DNA of 64,000 bases from Sinohyriopsis cumingii (GCA_028554795.2 CM068841.1:21624308-21688307); one strand, 5' to 3'. Positions 33,529 through 43,303 are shown, counted from the stretch's first letter. Numbers and translations are program-made. The notes: generated by a model not told the origin, from the letters alone.

Positions 33529-33759
33529 AGCAGCAGGGAAGTTGTACAGACCAGTGCGTCCAGCCAAAATAAAGCTTCCTACGAGAACTTTCTCCGTAGA
33601 AGCCTCAGATTTAAAAAATAAAGCCTTCTACGGAAGCTAATTTTCATGCATTTCAGACCGAGTGCATCGGTTGGTCGCGCCGGTGTGTTAGTAAATATAG
33701 CATCCGAGACAGGAAAAATAAATGAAGGGAATTTTTTTGTTGCAATGTGGGGCTGCTTT
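33529..33759 (+). repeat. Left terminal inverted repeat
   Basis: 231 bp, nearly identical to the reverse complement of 48,400-48,639. The only differences I see are one substitution near 33,690 and a T-rich indel near 33,731-33,745. Inside, TCCGTAGAAG (about 33,593) and CTTCTACGGA (about 33,625) form a hairpin, with a third related copy (CTTCCTACGAG) at about 33,575. Confidence 0.95.
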
Positions 33760-33802
33760 GGCCAATTTTACGTTGCATTAAAATAATATACTTGAAAATA
33801 AT

Positions 33803-35152
33803 ATGAGTTCGAAAACTAGCACAGTTGGAGAGCCTCATTCCGCTAGATTAGCGCGAGAGCAATTAGCGGCACTAAAGAAACTTATCCCGGCAAAAAAATT
33901 ATTCAAGAAAAATGTTCGCGATTACGAAGACGCGAAGTATCATCTTACCGATTTATCGTCGAGATTGTTAAGTCCAGTTACCGAAACAGTTGAGCGAGTC
34001 GCATATGGTGACAAAAAAGATGATAAGGAACTCAGGAAACGTGGAATTGTTCCCATGACGAGAGATATTGAGGAACATACTCGAGCAGTGCCAGGTCAGC
34101 TTGAACAAATTCGCCAAGCACAATTACAAGCACAAGCGCGGCAAGAACAATTGCAGCAAGTACAAGCACAAGCACAATTGCCTCAAGAACAACCACAGCA
34201 AGTAGAAGAAGAAGAAGAGGAGGATATTCAGGGGAGAGAACCTCGAGATGTAATAAAAGAAAAATTTACTGATGGTGGTTGGACTACGATGGAAAAACAA
34301 TTCAAATTGTTTGGTAATGACATTGGATCACTTGGTGTGTTTGCGGAAGATTCTTTTGACAACAGGAAGGGTTTTTTAACAGAAGACGGATTGAAAGAAA
34401 TTAAATCGCGAGAAATTTGGTATAATAATATATACCGAGCTAAATTTAATTTATCCCAGGTGAAAAAAACTAATCCTATTTATATTAGTTTTCTAAGCGC
34501 CGCAGATTCAAGGAGAGAAGAAAATATAAAATCTTCGAAGAAATCACAAGAAGAAATTCAACCACAGGAAGAAACATCGAAGTCCGATTATGAAAATCTT
34601 CAGCGTATTATTAAACGTGTTTTTACCGATGATGCTATTGAATTACTCAAGGACGAGGATAATTTAGCCAATATCGCCGCGGATTTTGATGAAAAGTATA
34701 AATATTTAAGACCAAAAATTCGTGGAAGATCTCTTGAAAAAGCAAAGTGGATCGATTGGATATATTTTGCCAACAAAAAGCCTCCCTACAAATATGATTC
34801 TAAATTTCGTGAATATATAAAAAAAATAGAACAAAGAGAAAAAGAGAAAGAAGAAGAAATAAAACAAAAAGAGGAAAAAGAAGAACCGGAGGAAGAGGAA
34901 GATATATTGTCGGAGTGGTTTAGTGAGCCATCAACACCATCAGAACCAAAAACAGGAAGCGGATATACCGTTTGCCCTGATACCGTTGTCAACGATGTAT
35001 CTCGACTCGAAATATTAATAGGAGGAAAACGAGCCGGAAATAACTCTCGTGAAATAATCAACGAGGCCTCAGATATTTGTCAGCGATTATTCCGCGGCGG
35101 CGTCATCGATTCCTACATTTACAAAGAACTCGTTGACGAACTCATCGATTAA
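33803..35152 (+). CDS. Glu/Gln-rich protein, first gene of the Polinton
   Basis: 449 codons, intact, starting 44 bp inside the left inverted repeat. Residues 1-100 are basic and helical; 105-145 are Gln/Glu-rich repeats; 150-230 and 270-335 are helical segments with conserved-looking Trp residues; 340-375 are Lys/Glu repeats. A compact end (about 385-449) contains VSRLEILIGGKRAGNNS and ends ELVDELID. The last part looks like a separate folded module. Function not recognised; long low-complexity proteins at this position could be scaffold or core components. Stop is 20 bp before the next ATG. Confidence 0.8.
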   Translation: MSSKTSTVGEPHSARLAREQLAALKKLIPAKKLFKKNVRDYEDAKYHLTDLSSRLLSPVTETVERVAYGDKKDDKELRKRGIVPMTRDIEEHTRAVPGQLEQIRQAQLQAQARQEQLQQVQAQAQLPQEQPQQVEEEEEEDIQGREPRDVIKEKFTDGGWTTMEKQFKLFGNDIGSLGVFAEDSFDNRKGFLTEDGLKEIKSREIWYNNIYRAKFNLSQVKKTNPIYISFLSAADSRREENIKSSKKSQEEIQPQEETSKSDYENLQRIIKRVFTDDAIELLKDEDNLANIAADFDEKYKYLRPKIRGRSLEKAKWIDWIYFANKKPPYKYDSKFREYIKKIEQREKEKEEEIKQKEEKEEPEEEEDILSEWFSEPSTPSEPKTGSGYTVCPDTVVNDVSRLEILIGGKRAGNNSREIINEASDICQRLFRGGVIDSYIYKELVDELID

Positions 35153-35172
35153 AACAACATAATTGAAATAAC

Positions 35173-35598
35173 ATGATTGTTCACAAACATCAACGCAGAC
35201 CTAGACAGGTCCGCATAGTTAACTCTCGATTGCCTGTATACAAATATATCCACGGCAATGGACTCGGCGACATCGTTAAAAGTTTCGTCACGCGGGTAGT
35301 CCCTAAAATAGGACCCGCAGCTAAGCAATTCACATCAAAATCAATAGGAAAGATAGGCGAGACTGTCATTTCTGGTATTGGTAATTTGGCCACTAAAGGC
35401 TTCAATGTTGTCAAAAGCAAAATATCAAATTTAATGCGCAAAAAAAAGCAGCCTGTCAAATTACCTAGCACCAGCGAAATGCCCGCTGATGTTAGTAAAG
35501 TTATAAACGACGCAGCAAATAAAAAAATAAATGATCTAGTACAGGAAGTTGCAAATGCAAGTTTTATTTCGGGTAGCGGTCTTCGTTTTAGACGATAA
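35173..35598 (+). CDS. pX-like basic, glycine-rich virion protein
   Basis: 141 codons, intact. Basic start (HKHQRRPRQVR), then a glycine-containing amphipathic middle (NGLGDIVKSFVTRVV, IGKIGETVISGIGNLATKG, about residues 33-80) and a basic patch NLMRKKKQP. It ends in GSGLRFRR. Size, charge and place just before the major capsid gene fit an adenovirus pX/pVI-like minor component that condenses DNA or acts on membranes. This rests on composition and position. Starts 20 bp after gene 1; stop is 13 bp before the capsid ATG. Confidence 0.6.
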   Translation: MIVHKHQRRPRQVRIVNSRLPVYKYIHGNGLGDIVKSFVTRVVPKIGPAAKQFTSKSIGKIGETVISGIGNLATKGFNVVKSKISNLMRKKKQPVKLPSTSEMPADVSKVINDAANKKINDLVQEVANASFISGSGLRFRR

Positions 35599-35611
35599 TT
35601 CTTAATAATAA

Positions 35612-37028
35612 ATGTTCGCACAAGTGTCAAACGAAGTGTTCGACATGGACGAGCCTGTAGGTAGAGACACATCCGTGCGTGATTTCCAGTACTTTTCATA
35701 CGACGCAGTTGAACCAAATACACCTAATCGTTTGGAAATTCAAGTTCACGATACGACAAGATATTTTCTTCCATCTGAGGCGTATATCGAAGTTACCGTG
35801 GAAGTTATTAAAACGGATAATACCGCCTATGGAGCAAATTTTAGAGTCGGATTTGTTAACAACGGCATTATGGCATTATTCAAGAGTGCCACTTACATGA
35901 TCGACGGAAGAGAGATTGAGTCAATTACTAATGATGTTGACTTAACAACAACGATAATAGGCCTAGCTAGATACTCGGATGATTTTACTAGATCAGCTGG
36001 CCCTAGCATGATGTTCGCCAAAGATAATTCTAATAACGCTGATCATAACCAGTATACCATCAGAAGACCGAATAATCACGCTGGTAATGCTCCCGCTGAT
36101 GTCGAAAATATGATTATTGATATTAATCCTAATTATAATCTCGGATTTGCCACGCGAAAACTTATGCTAGAAGGAGGTCGAAGAAGATTCTCTTGTGCTA
36201 TTCCGTTATCCCATATATTCGGATTTTGCAGACATTTCAGGAAAATTATCTACGGAGCAAAACACACCGTAACATTTGTCAGAAAAGGAAATAGCGATGA
36301 TGCTATCTGGCGGGAAGGTACTATTGATCCCGCTACTAATTTGCTACATGCCAATGATGCCGCGAATAATGGCGGCCAGGTAAAATTACTCAAATTTACC
36401 TTGTGGATATCAGCGATAACCCCATCAATAATCGAAGAAGAAAAATTATTGTCATTTATGAACCAAGGCGGTAAATCTGTCATGTCATGGCTGACAACAA
36501 CAACAGATTCCACAAATACCGATATTGATGGTGATTTTACCTGGCGTATTGCATCGCAGCAAGGTACCTCTGCACCTAGGCATATCTTTATCGTTTTTTT
36601 GCACACGCGAAGGTATCATCAAATGTACAGCCACATGATATTTGATAGTATCCACGCAACAAATGTGTCTCTAAGAGTAAATGGCCAACAAGAACCATCA
36701 GAGGAAATATCAATTAATTTTGAAAATTATTCGACAGCTCGCACGTTATCATCGCTTATTGTGTTTCATGGGTCGTGATGAAAATATCGATACCGGATTG
36801 CAAATATCGCAGCTGGATTTTAATAAATTTTATCCTATCTATTACTTTTCCCTGGAGCATCTCGATTTGGTAAAACAATCCGTCGTCGATATCCATTTCA
36901 AAGCCAGAATTCGCACGGGAAATAATTTATATAAAGCAATCGCGGTGATTCTCAGCGATAGAACAATGATCTTGGAAGGCATCAGCGGTAGAATGAGAGT
37001 CATCGACGCTCCTGTCGAGAAAATGTAA
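35612..37028 (+). pseudogene. Major capsid protein (double jelly-roll type), one frameshift near the 3' end
   Basis: Forms the capsid shell. The first frame has 388 codons (35,612-36,778) with a beta-rich pattern: DFQYFSYDAVEPNTPNRLEI near residue 25, LPSEAYIEVTVEV near 55, VNNGIMALFKSATYMIDGRE near 88 and HIFGFCRHFRKIIYGAKHTV near 205. The second frame continues from about 36,745 to 37,026 with YPIYYFSLEHLDLV and AVILSDRTM, as expected for the end of this family (total about 470 codons). The +1-type shift near 36,746 replaces the last 85-90 residues by a short tail. Identification rests on family resemblance, length and position between pX-like and core genes. Confidence 0.72.
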
Positions 37029-37071
37029 CAAAAACCTAGATTTTCTAAATTTAGATTAAACGATTATTAAT

Positions 37072-37548
37072 ATGCCATACGAACACGTCAGCGTAACTCT
37101 GACCCCGGGTCAGATGAAAAAACTCCAAACAGCAACAGGAAAGCGATGCGGTACGAAATTAACCCTGAAAAATGATCAAATTCAGGGCGGTCCTAACAAA
37201 CTGTCGCTAACTAAAAATCAACGTGAACGATTCACCAAAGCAAAATCAGCGAATTCCGGCGTTCATGTGAATCTTAGTATAGGCGCCATCAGAGATATGG
37301 TCAAAACAGGTGGAATTTTCCTTCTGCTAGCTGCTATTCCCGCGTTAATAGCAGGTGCAAAAGCGTTAGGGTTAGGTGCGGTTGGAGCCGCAGGTGCTAA
37401 ATTAGCGCATAAAGTAATGGGAGGGCGATACGGTTAAAAAAAGGGAAACGGCCTAAGATTGGGACGACCTCCCATGTACGGATCCGGCCTCTACCTAAGA
37501 CGACCCCCGTACGGATCCGGTCTGAATTTAGCCTACCAGCCTCAAATT
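37072..37548 (+). pseudogene. Core/membrane-active protein, N-terminal part of a core-protease gene, interrupted by TAA
   Basis: The first frame has 121 codons: VSVTLTPGQMKKLQTA start, Lys-rich middle, and a hydrophobic Gly/Ala segment (GIFLLLAAIPALIAGAKALG, about residues 81-100). It ends at TAA 37,435. The same frame then stays open for 37 codons of GSGLYLRRPPYGSGL-type repeats to TAG 37,549, so the stop looks like an interruption. A further frame leads into the protease. My reading is that core protein and protease once formed one polyprotein; a nonsense change and two frame changes now separate them. Possibly DNA- or membrane-binding in the virion. Confidence 0.6.
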
Positions 37549-37945
37549 TAGATTTACTCAGTGAAGTAAAAAAATAAAAAAAATAAAATTTTTCAGAGGC
37601 GTATTTATGCGGGATCAACTACCAGAAAAACCAAACCCCACCGAGACAGGAATAATAAATCTCGATTCAAATACTGGCCCTGGCACACATTGGGTCGCCT
37701 ACGCGATTAATCCTCGTGAAGTTGTTTATTTTGACTCGTATGGACTAGCGCCACCAAACGAATTTATCAATTACGTGTCAAAGTTAAATATTCCAATTTG
37801 GTACTCGACACTTCCGACGCAGACGTTAATGGATCCACCGATATGCGGTCCTGAATCAATTGATGTCCTCGACGCAATTTCAAAATCATCCGATCCGTAT
37901 CACAAGATCGTATTTAAATACACCGTAGATAAATATCATGGTTGA
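37549..37945 (+). pseudogene. Adenain-like cysteine protease, start displaced by a frame change
   Basis: Matures capsid and core proteins. From ATG 37,607: DQLP, then catalytic His28 (GTHW), Asp43 (YFDSYG), Gln72 (PTQT) and Cys80 (PICG). The residue after CG is Pro; the fossil copy at 7.9 kb has CGHY. FRGVF-encoding sequence stands directly before ATG 37,607 in the same frame with no upstream ATG, back to TGA 37,562. The frame reaching this region from the core gene (NLDLLSEVKK) ends at TAA 37,575 right after an A7 run (37,568-37,574). A one-base lesion or minus-one frameshifting at the A run would explain it. Its end overlaps the fibre start by 8 bp. Confidence 0.75.
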
Positions 37946-39296
37946 TATTTACGGTAGATTTATCTACAGGAAGAAGGAAGCAGAAGTGACTGACGTCGAT
38001 CTATCAAAATTCGCAACCAGGGATGATATTAATAATCTTCTATCGCTGTCAGAGTTAGATCCTGGCGAAGTTGCTGTTTTTCAGAGCCGCGAAGGAAGAT
38101 TACAAACCAGCAACGTGAAAATAACAGATATAATCAAGCGAGACGAATATAACGATCGCATTAATCAATTTACTAGCCTGTCAGATTCGGTATCAAAATC
38201 CATCGCTGATATCGCCGATATTATAGCGAAGTTACCCCTGAAGGCTAATATCGCGGATGTGGAAAAAAAGGACAACGAGCTATCAGCAACGTTGCTTCTG
38301 AAGGCCGATAAAACATTATACGACGATCTTCAGGACAGATTGACAAAGAGACTTAGCAGGCTAAATAACGATCTTAAAAAACTTGACGATACCTTAGGTA
38401 AACTTAGTAAAAAAATTGACGAAGATATAAAAACATCCGTCGATAATATCTCCACCACCGCAAACGAACTAGCAAAGAAAAAAGCCGATCAAGCATCGCA
38501 CGATGATCTCAACGAGAGAGTAAGAAAAATCAGCGAAGATATTACTAATATTCTCGCCGATATTACCAAAATAAATACCGCGATGGGTCAGAAAGGCGAT
38601 AAAACATTACACGACGATCTTAGCGAGAAAACAAAAAAAATCAACGAGGATATTACTAAAATCAACGAGGAAATTTCCATAATACGTGATTTGGCGCGTC
38701 AAAAGGTCGATAAAACATCACACGACGATCTCAGCGAGAATGTGAGAAAAATCAACGAGGATATTGCTAAAATTAACGAGGAAATTTCCACGACGCCTGA
38801 TTTGGCGCGTCAAAAGGTCGATACATCGGTGTACGACGGAGAAATTCGAGATTTTAACACGAAACTTCTCGACGCAACCACAAAAATTAGCGATATTAAC
38901 ACAAAAATATCGTCAGTGAATCTTGAAAAATTAGCGCGTATTGTCATACCACAGGATGTAGAAAAAGTAGAAAAACTTTATTGTTATGTGCCATTTGTGA
39001 TACAGGCACGAAATCACACATGGGAACCCGAGAGAAATATTAATGGTTTTGTTGTGCCAATTACTGGAGTATATCGAGTATATTTTATCTCCAGGATAAA
39101 ATTCAAGGTAACAACCGAATTTCATGAAATTCATACATTTCATGAATATTATCCTGGATTTTTTATTATTTCCATGGAGGAAAATACCAGGGAAGTATTT
39201 ACATTAGAACCGCCAGATAGAACCACTACAGGACCAATTGCATATTTTTCAATTTACGAGTTTTTATCCGGATGGAATGAAGTTCCACCCAGATAA
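37938..39296 (+). CDS. Coiled-coil fibre (spike-like) protein
   Basis: 452 codons, intact. Start VDIYGRFIYRKKEAE, then DLSKFATRDDINNLL. From about residue 70 to 335 a repeated coiled coil: units with K(A/V)DKT-(L/S)-(Y/H)DDL and KINEDI-(T/A)KINEEI recur at least four times, each about 40 residues. The last 110 residues are beta-rich (NGFVVPITGVYRVYFISR, FFIISMEENTREVF) and may be a trimeric receptor-binding knob. The layout of short anchor, long coiled coil and C-terminal head is that of viral fibres. The start is preserved in the fossil at 8.03 kb. Overlaps the protease stop by 8 bp. Confidence 0.7.
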   Translation: MVDIYGRFIYRKKEAEVTDVDLSKFATRDDINNLLSLSELDPGEVAVFQSREGRLQTSNVKITDIIKRDEYNDRINQFTSLSDSVSKSIADIADIIAKLPLKANIADVEKKDNELSATLLLKADKTLYDDLQDRLTKRLSRLNNDLKKLDDTLGKLSKKIDEDIKTSVDNISTTANELAKKKADQASHDDLNERVRKISEDITNILADITKINTAMGQKGDKTLHDDLSEKTKKINEDITKINEEISIIRDLARQKVDKTSHDDLSENVRKINEDIAKINEEISTTPDLARQKVDTSVYDGEIRDFNTKLLDATTKISDINTKISSVNLEKLARIVIPQDVEKVEKLYCYVPFVIQARNHTWEPERNINGFVVPITGVYRVYFISRIKFKVTTEFHEIHTFHEYYPGFFIISMEENTREVFTLEPPDRTTTGPIAYFSIYEFLSGWNEVPPR

Positions 39297-39371
39297 AACC
39301 AACCGATTTTTTTGCAATTTTCGAATATTTATCCGGAACACACGCAATTGGTTAGATAAATTAATTAATAA

Positions 39372-39902
39372 ATGACCGCATCGGATTACCGATACAATCA
39401 GGCGCGTTCGTGGCAGGATTCGCTAAAAAAACTTCTTGACGAGTATCAGATAAAAATAAAGAAATACCAGCGTAGATTAGTTACCATCGATGTTGCTGTG
39501 TACGCGGTAAGTGCAATAGTCGCCGGTGCGGGAATAATCTTATCCGCGGTGACAACAATCGCGCCGATCGCAGCAACGATAATAATCTCGTCGACAACGA
39601 CAATCGCTGGTGTTCTCAACATTATCGCAAAAAAAATATCCTCATGCACAAATGAAAAATTGTCTCTATACACGAGTAAACTATCCCAGGTCAACGAGGC
39701 GTATTCGAAATTATCGTCGTTGCTTTCTGAGAGTCTCAACGACGGAGTTATATCCGATCTCGAATTTTCTGTGATGGTAAATATCTACTCTGAGATTGAA
39801 CAAATGAATATCAATAATGTCGGAACTAACTCAAATCGTGACAAACACGACACCGCCGATAACGACACTGATATCGGCAAGCTCAACCAGGCCAGAATTT
39901 AG
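39372..39902 (+). CDS. Two-helix membrane protein
   Basis: 176 codons, intact. A polar helical start (about 1-40), two adjacent hydrophobic segments (VYAVSAIVAGAGIILSAVTT about 48-67; APIAATIIISSTTTIAGVLN about 70-90), then a helical region (EKLSLYTSKLSQVNEAYSKL) and DGVISDLEFSVMVNIYSE. Looks like a hairpin membrane anchor with cytoplasmic helices. Its last 86 bp overlap the start of the minor capsid gene in another frame, which suggests coupled translation or compact packing. Function unknown. Confidence 0.7.
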   Translation: MTASDYRYNQARSWQDSLKKLLDEYQIKIKKYQRRLVTIDVAVYAVSAIVAGAGIILSAVTTIAPIAATIIISSTTTIAGVLNIIAKKISSCTNEKLSLYTSKLSQVNEAYSKLSSLLSESLNDGVISDLEFSVMVNIYSEIEQMNINNVGTNSNRDKHDTADNDTDIGKLNQARI

Positions 39903-41366
39903 TATCGATTTTCCAATACCAATTAGCGTCAAGGAAATTGCGCTGTCACAGTTACGCGTCTATAATAGCTGGCCCAATGTTAGGTCGAAATCATTCGGTA
40001 GATTATCATCGAATAATTCGCTTGTTTTTGCCAATAAAAACCGTCCCGATGGAACTCCCGATTGGATCGTCGTTGGCATACCAACAGGCAGTTACGAAAT
40101 TGAGCAACTAGATAAGGAACTTACCAGTAGGATATCAAATATAACCGGCGATGCTACTCCAGGAATAAAAATATCCTCGCACGATCCAACGTTGTCGTCG
40201 ATAATCGAGGTAAAATCGCCATATATCGTTGATATTTACCAGTCATCGATTAGGACAGTTCTAGGTTGGCCCGAAATCGCACCTCTGGCAAAACCAGAAA
40301 AACCAGATTTTATTATTCCAGGTTGGCACGAAGAAGCTCCTCCAGAGCTACCGGAACCAAAAAAATCAGATTTTACTACTGATGAGGGATGGTACGGAGA
40401 TATCAAACACAAGCCTCTGATCCACAGCGCCATCAACCTCATGAATAACCACAAATTTAACCTGGTGGTGTTCGCTTTTACTTTTAGGGACGAAAGAATT
40501 CTCTCGTGGTTGCCTCTTCCTAAAATTCCCCCCGGTGTGAAAATCTTCGACGCTACCAACATTAACAGGACAATATTCCCCATAGACGGTATCTTGGTAA
40601 GAAAAACCCTCGACGAATTTATTCAAGAACATAAATTACAATTAAATTTATTGCGGGAATCCTTTCATGAATGCATCTTAAATAAATCAGGTTCATGTAG
40701 CGAAATTATCGGACGCGTGAAGATTTTAAATCAACTCGCGAATGATGTTGAATATGATCATGGTATCTTCATTCGGGCGATAATCGACGATATATCAATT
40801 GCCGATTATGTTCTTCCTATTAGCAAATTCGAGTTGATCAGAAATTCAGGAGAAAAACAAAAATTCATGAGAGTATTGGATTAACCGAGGAAACGCTACC
40901 AAATTTCAAATTTCCTGATTATGATGTTGATGAAATGAGAAAATCCGTCGTTGATACCATCGATGATTTATTTCCGAAATTACATGCCGCGTGGACTAAA
41001 AAAATATAATCAGAATCAATTCTCAAACACAATAATGATCCTGCCGGGCAAGGGCGGCATATCTCGCCAGGTATCGTTAACATAACGGAAGTTATCGCGA
41101 TTTATCTTCACGCGGATGTCGTCGAAGGTAGCTACAACGTAGATTCGTCTGTGTCAGAGCAGGCACAGCAGGGATTTATCTTATATTCGTTTTCACCTAG
41201 CGCATCTCCGGGTTTTTTGATAATAAAAGAGCCAGTAAATCCGTTTTACCTGCGATGCCACAATCGATTATTGTCGAAGATAAATTTCAAACTGACGGAC
41301 CAGAATGGAAATTTGCTTGATATACGCGGGGAAACACTGAGTATCAACTTGCTGGTGAGATCGTAG
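39817..41366 (+). pseudogene. Minor capsid (penton-like) protein with a large internal insertion, broken
   Basis: Vertex capsomer candidate. The first frame (39,817-40,884, 355 codons) begins with a jelly-roll-like section: EIALSQLRVYNSWPN (about 43), PDWIVVGIPTGSYEIEQL (about 83). The C-terminal strands lie in another frame (41,010-41,366: PGFLIIKEP, INFKLTDQNGNLLDIRGET). Between them, roughly 40,260-41,050, are about 260 residues (DGILVRKTLDEFIQEHKL, NFKFPDYDVDEMRK) that do not look like part of the fold. A minus-one-type shift near 40,855 and TAA 41,007 break the frame. Confidence 0.65.
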
Positions 41367-41985
41367 AATTGGAATTGGAATCGAAGATTCTAAAGATTCT
41401 TAAGATTCTTAAATCTGCCCGCCAGAGAAAAATAAATAAAAACCAGGAAATTTTTCAAAATTAGTAAATTTCTTAATTTTGATGGGGTAAATACACGTCA
41501 AATTGAGTAATTTATATAATTTCGTAAATCAGTTGGGGTAAATACCCGTCAAATTGAGTAATTTATATAATTTTATGTTTTTGATGGGGTAAATACCCGT
41601 CAAAATTAAGAAAATTGCACAATTTCAGTAAATAAATTAATTTAGTAAATAATAAAAAAAAAAAAAAAAAATTAGAATCGGAGATTCTTGAAATTAAGAA
41701 ATTTGTGTAATTTTATGTTTTTGATGGGGTAAATACCCGTCAAATCGAGTAATTTATATAATTTCGTGAATCTGCTGGGGTAAATACCCGTCAAATTGAG
41801 TAATTTATATAATTTCGTAAATTTGATGGGGTAAATGGTAGTCAGAAATAAGAAAATTGTACAATTTCAGTAAAATGAATAAAAAAAATAATAAAAATTA
41901 GAATTGGAATCGAAGATTCTTAAGATTCTTGAAATTTTGTTTTTTTTTTTGTGGCAAGAATGAAAATCAAAGATTTTTAAGAATC
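41367..41985. promoter_or_regulatory. Central repeat block: palindromic iterons and inverted GATTCTTAAG repeats
   Basis: Six copies of TGGGGTAAATACCCGTCAAA or variants (about 41,482, 41,533, 41,584, 41,724, 41,776, 41,826), about 51 bp apart in two groups of three, often followed by GAGTAATTTATATAATTT. The core GGGTA-AA-TACCC is a palindrome; the first and last copies are imperfect. GATTCTTAAGATTCTT at 41,395-41,410 and 41,915-41,930 is mirrored by AAGAATCTTAAGAATCTT near 41,980. The block lies between converging gene sets, so it may hold a bidirectional terminator, replication-protein sites or both. Confidence 0.6.
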
Positions 41986-42360
41986 TTAAGAATCTTTGAC
42001 GCTAATTTTACTTTCATCGACCAGCCTTTTTAGCTGCCTGATGCGCGAGCTAGTAATTTTTCTTGACTCGTACTCGTCTGATAAACTCGATCTAACTTTT
42101 TCTACCAGCGTCGATAATTTAACAAAATCCTCGATTTGATCATCGCTGACAGACGCAAGCGATTGGTACATGGCAATCTGGATTTTCTTTATAAACTTAT
42201 ATTCGGATGGTAGCGTGTACCTATATTCGAGTTTCCCTTGGATAATCGTCTCAAATTCGGACCGGATTTTACCTGTGTCCAAATCTGAAGATAAATTTAT
42301 ATTTTTCTTTTTTAAATCCTCGATGGCTTCGATGATGTTATTTATATTCTCCTCATTCAT
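41986..42360 (-). CDS. Small helical protein, unknown
   Basis: 124 codons, intact. Starts MNEENINNIIEAIEDLKKK; almost entirely predicted helix, Lys/Glu/Ser-rich, no Cys. Ends next to the central repeat block and follows the HNH gene by 26 bp on the same strand, so the two are probably co-transcribed. Not recognised. Confidence 0.6.
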   Translation of the reverse strand: MNEENINNIIEAIEDLKKKNINLSSDLDTGKIRSEFETIIQGKLEYRYTLPSEYKFIKKIQIAMYQSLASVSDDQIEDFVKLSTLVEKVRSSLSDEYESRKITSSRIRQLKRLVDESKISVKDS

Positions 42361-42386
42361 TTATATTATATTTGTAATCTTCAATT

Positions 42387-42971
42387 TCAAAAATTTTCGA
42401 TTTCACTTTCCGAATCGGATATTATTGGAATATAATAAAATTCGATCCATGAGCCGAGTTTGTAGGAAAATGTCGCGTTGATTATTTTTTCTGTTGCACG
42501 TCGCACCGAGGCTATATGAATACCAAAGTATCTTGCAGCGGCCCTCATCGATGTGAATATGATTTCTTCATTTGTTTCTCGATTTATCGATTTAACCGCC
42601 TTAGCTGGTCGATATCCGCGGCCGGTGTTGCCGGATATGCAATTTTCACTCTGAGTTACCGCGCGAAGATTGGACAGTTTGTTGCTGAGCTTATCTCCGT
42701 CGATATGGTCGATTACCAAATTATTCTTGATGGGTCCATGACAACACTCGTATATGAACCTGTGGCAGAAATAACTTGTACATCTCCGTTTTTTGCTATT
42801 ATTACCGACGGTAAATTTGAGATATCCAAATCTATTAACACTACCGACATGATTCTTCGTTTTAATATGTCTGACGATACCATCGGACGACGCTTCGTAT
42901 CCCTCGATCGTTGGATGAGATTTAAACTCGTGTGTCATTGTTGTTTCAGGAATCGCTGATTTCAAGTTCAT
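42387..42971 (-). CDS. HNH homing-type endonuclease (NUMOD4-HNH-NUMOD1)
   Basis: 194 codons, intact. Residues 21-40 (IEGYEASSDGIVRHIKTKN) resemble the NUMOD4 DNA-binding motif. Residues 70-110 hold the HNH core, with His70, VIDHIDGDKLSNKLSNLRA (about 86-104) and QSEN. Residues 125-160 (AVKSINRETNEEIIF, SMRAAARYFGI) resemble NUMOD1. Such free-standing nucleases cut DNA site-specifically and spread by repair. Here it sits in an operon-like row of leftward genes and not inside another gene. An overlapping 147-codon plus-strand frame is its shadow. Confidence 0.88.
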   Translation of the reverse strand: MNLKSAIPETTMTHEFKSHPTIEGYEASSDGIVRHIKTKNHVGSVNRFGYLKFTVGNNSKKRRCTSYFCHRFIYECCHGPIKNNLVIDHIDGDKLSNKLSNLRAVTQSENCISGNTGRGYRPAKAVKSINRETNEEIIFTSMRAAARYFGIHIASVRRATEKIINATFSYKLGSWIEFYYIPIISDSESEIENF

Positions 42972-42981
42972 TATATAATAA

Positions 42982-43269
42982 TTATATGTCTAAATCGTTA
43001 TTTGCCTTGAATCGATTAATATAATCTTCTTCACATGTTATCACCGACGAGGATCTTTTTTCATAATATCGCCGCAATTCCCGATAATTCTTTCCTCCAC
43101 AAGCCAAACACAATCGAGTTTTCCCTCGCGTGCCAACTTGACAAACTAAGCATCGCTGTGGTCCTTTACTGCCACGTCGAATCGCATGTATATGAGCGCC
43201 GCAATAATCGCCTCTGCAGGATTTGTCACAATTATTTGCTGAACCGATTAGTATCCACTTGCAATGCAT
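42982..43269 (-). CDS. Small cysteine-rich (zinc) protein
   Basis: 95 codons, intact. Cys/His pairs: NNCDKSCRGDYCGAHIH (about 12-28), RCLVCQVGTRGKTRLCLACGG (about 39-59). This suggests two zinc-binding sites, followed by a basic helical tail. A nucleic-acid-binding accessory role is plausible. Upstream of the HNH gene by 10 bp on the same strand; its start is 34 bp from the start of the divergent polymerase frame at 43,304, so the two probably share a promoter region. Confidence 0.6.
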   Translation of the reverse strand: MHCKWILIGSANNCDKSCRGDYCGAHIHAIRRGSKGPQRCLVCQVGTRGKTRLCLACGGKNYRELRRYYEKRSSSVITCEEDYINRFKANNDLDI

Positions 43270-43303
43270 TATTATAATTTAAACATATGTCTAAAATATA
43301 ATT

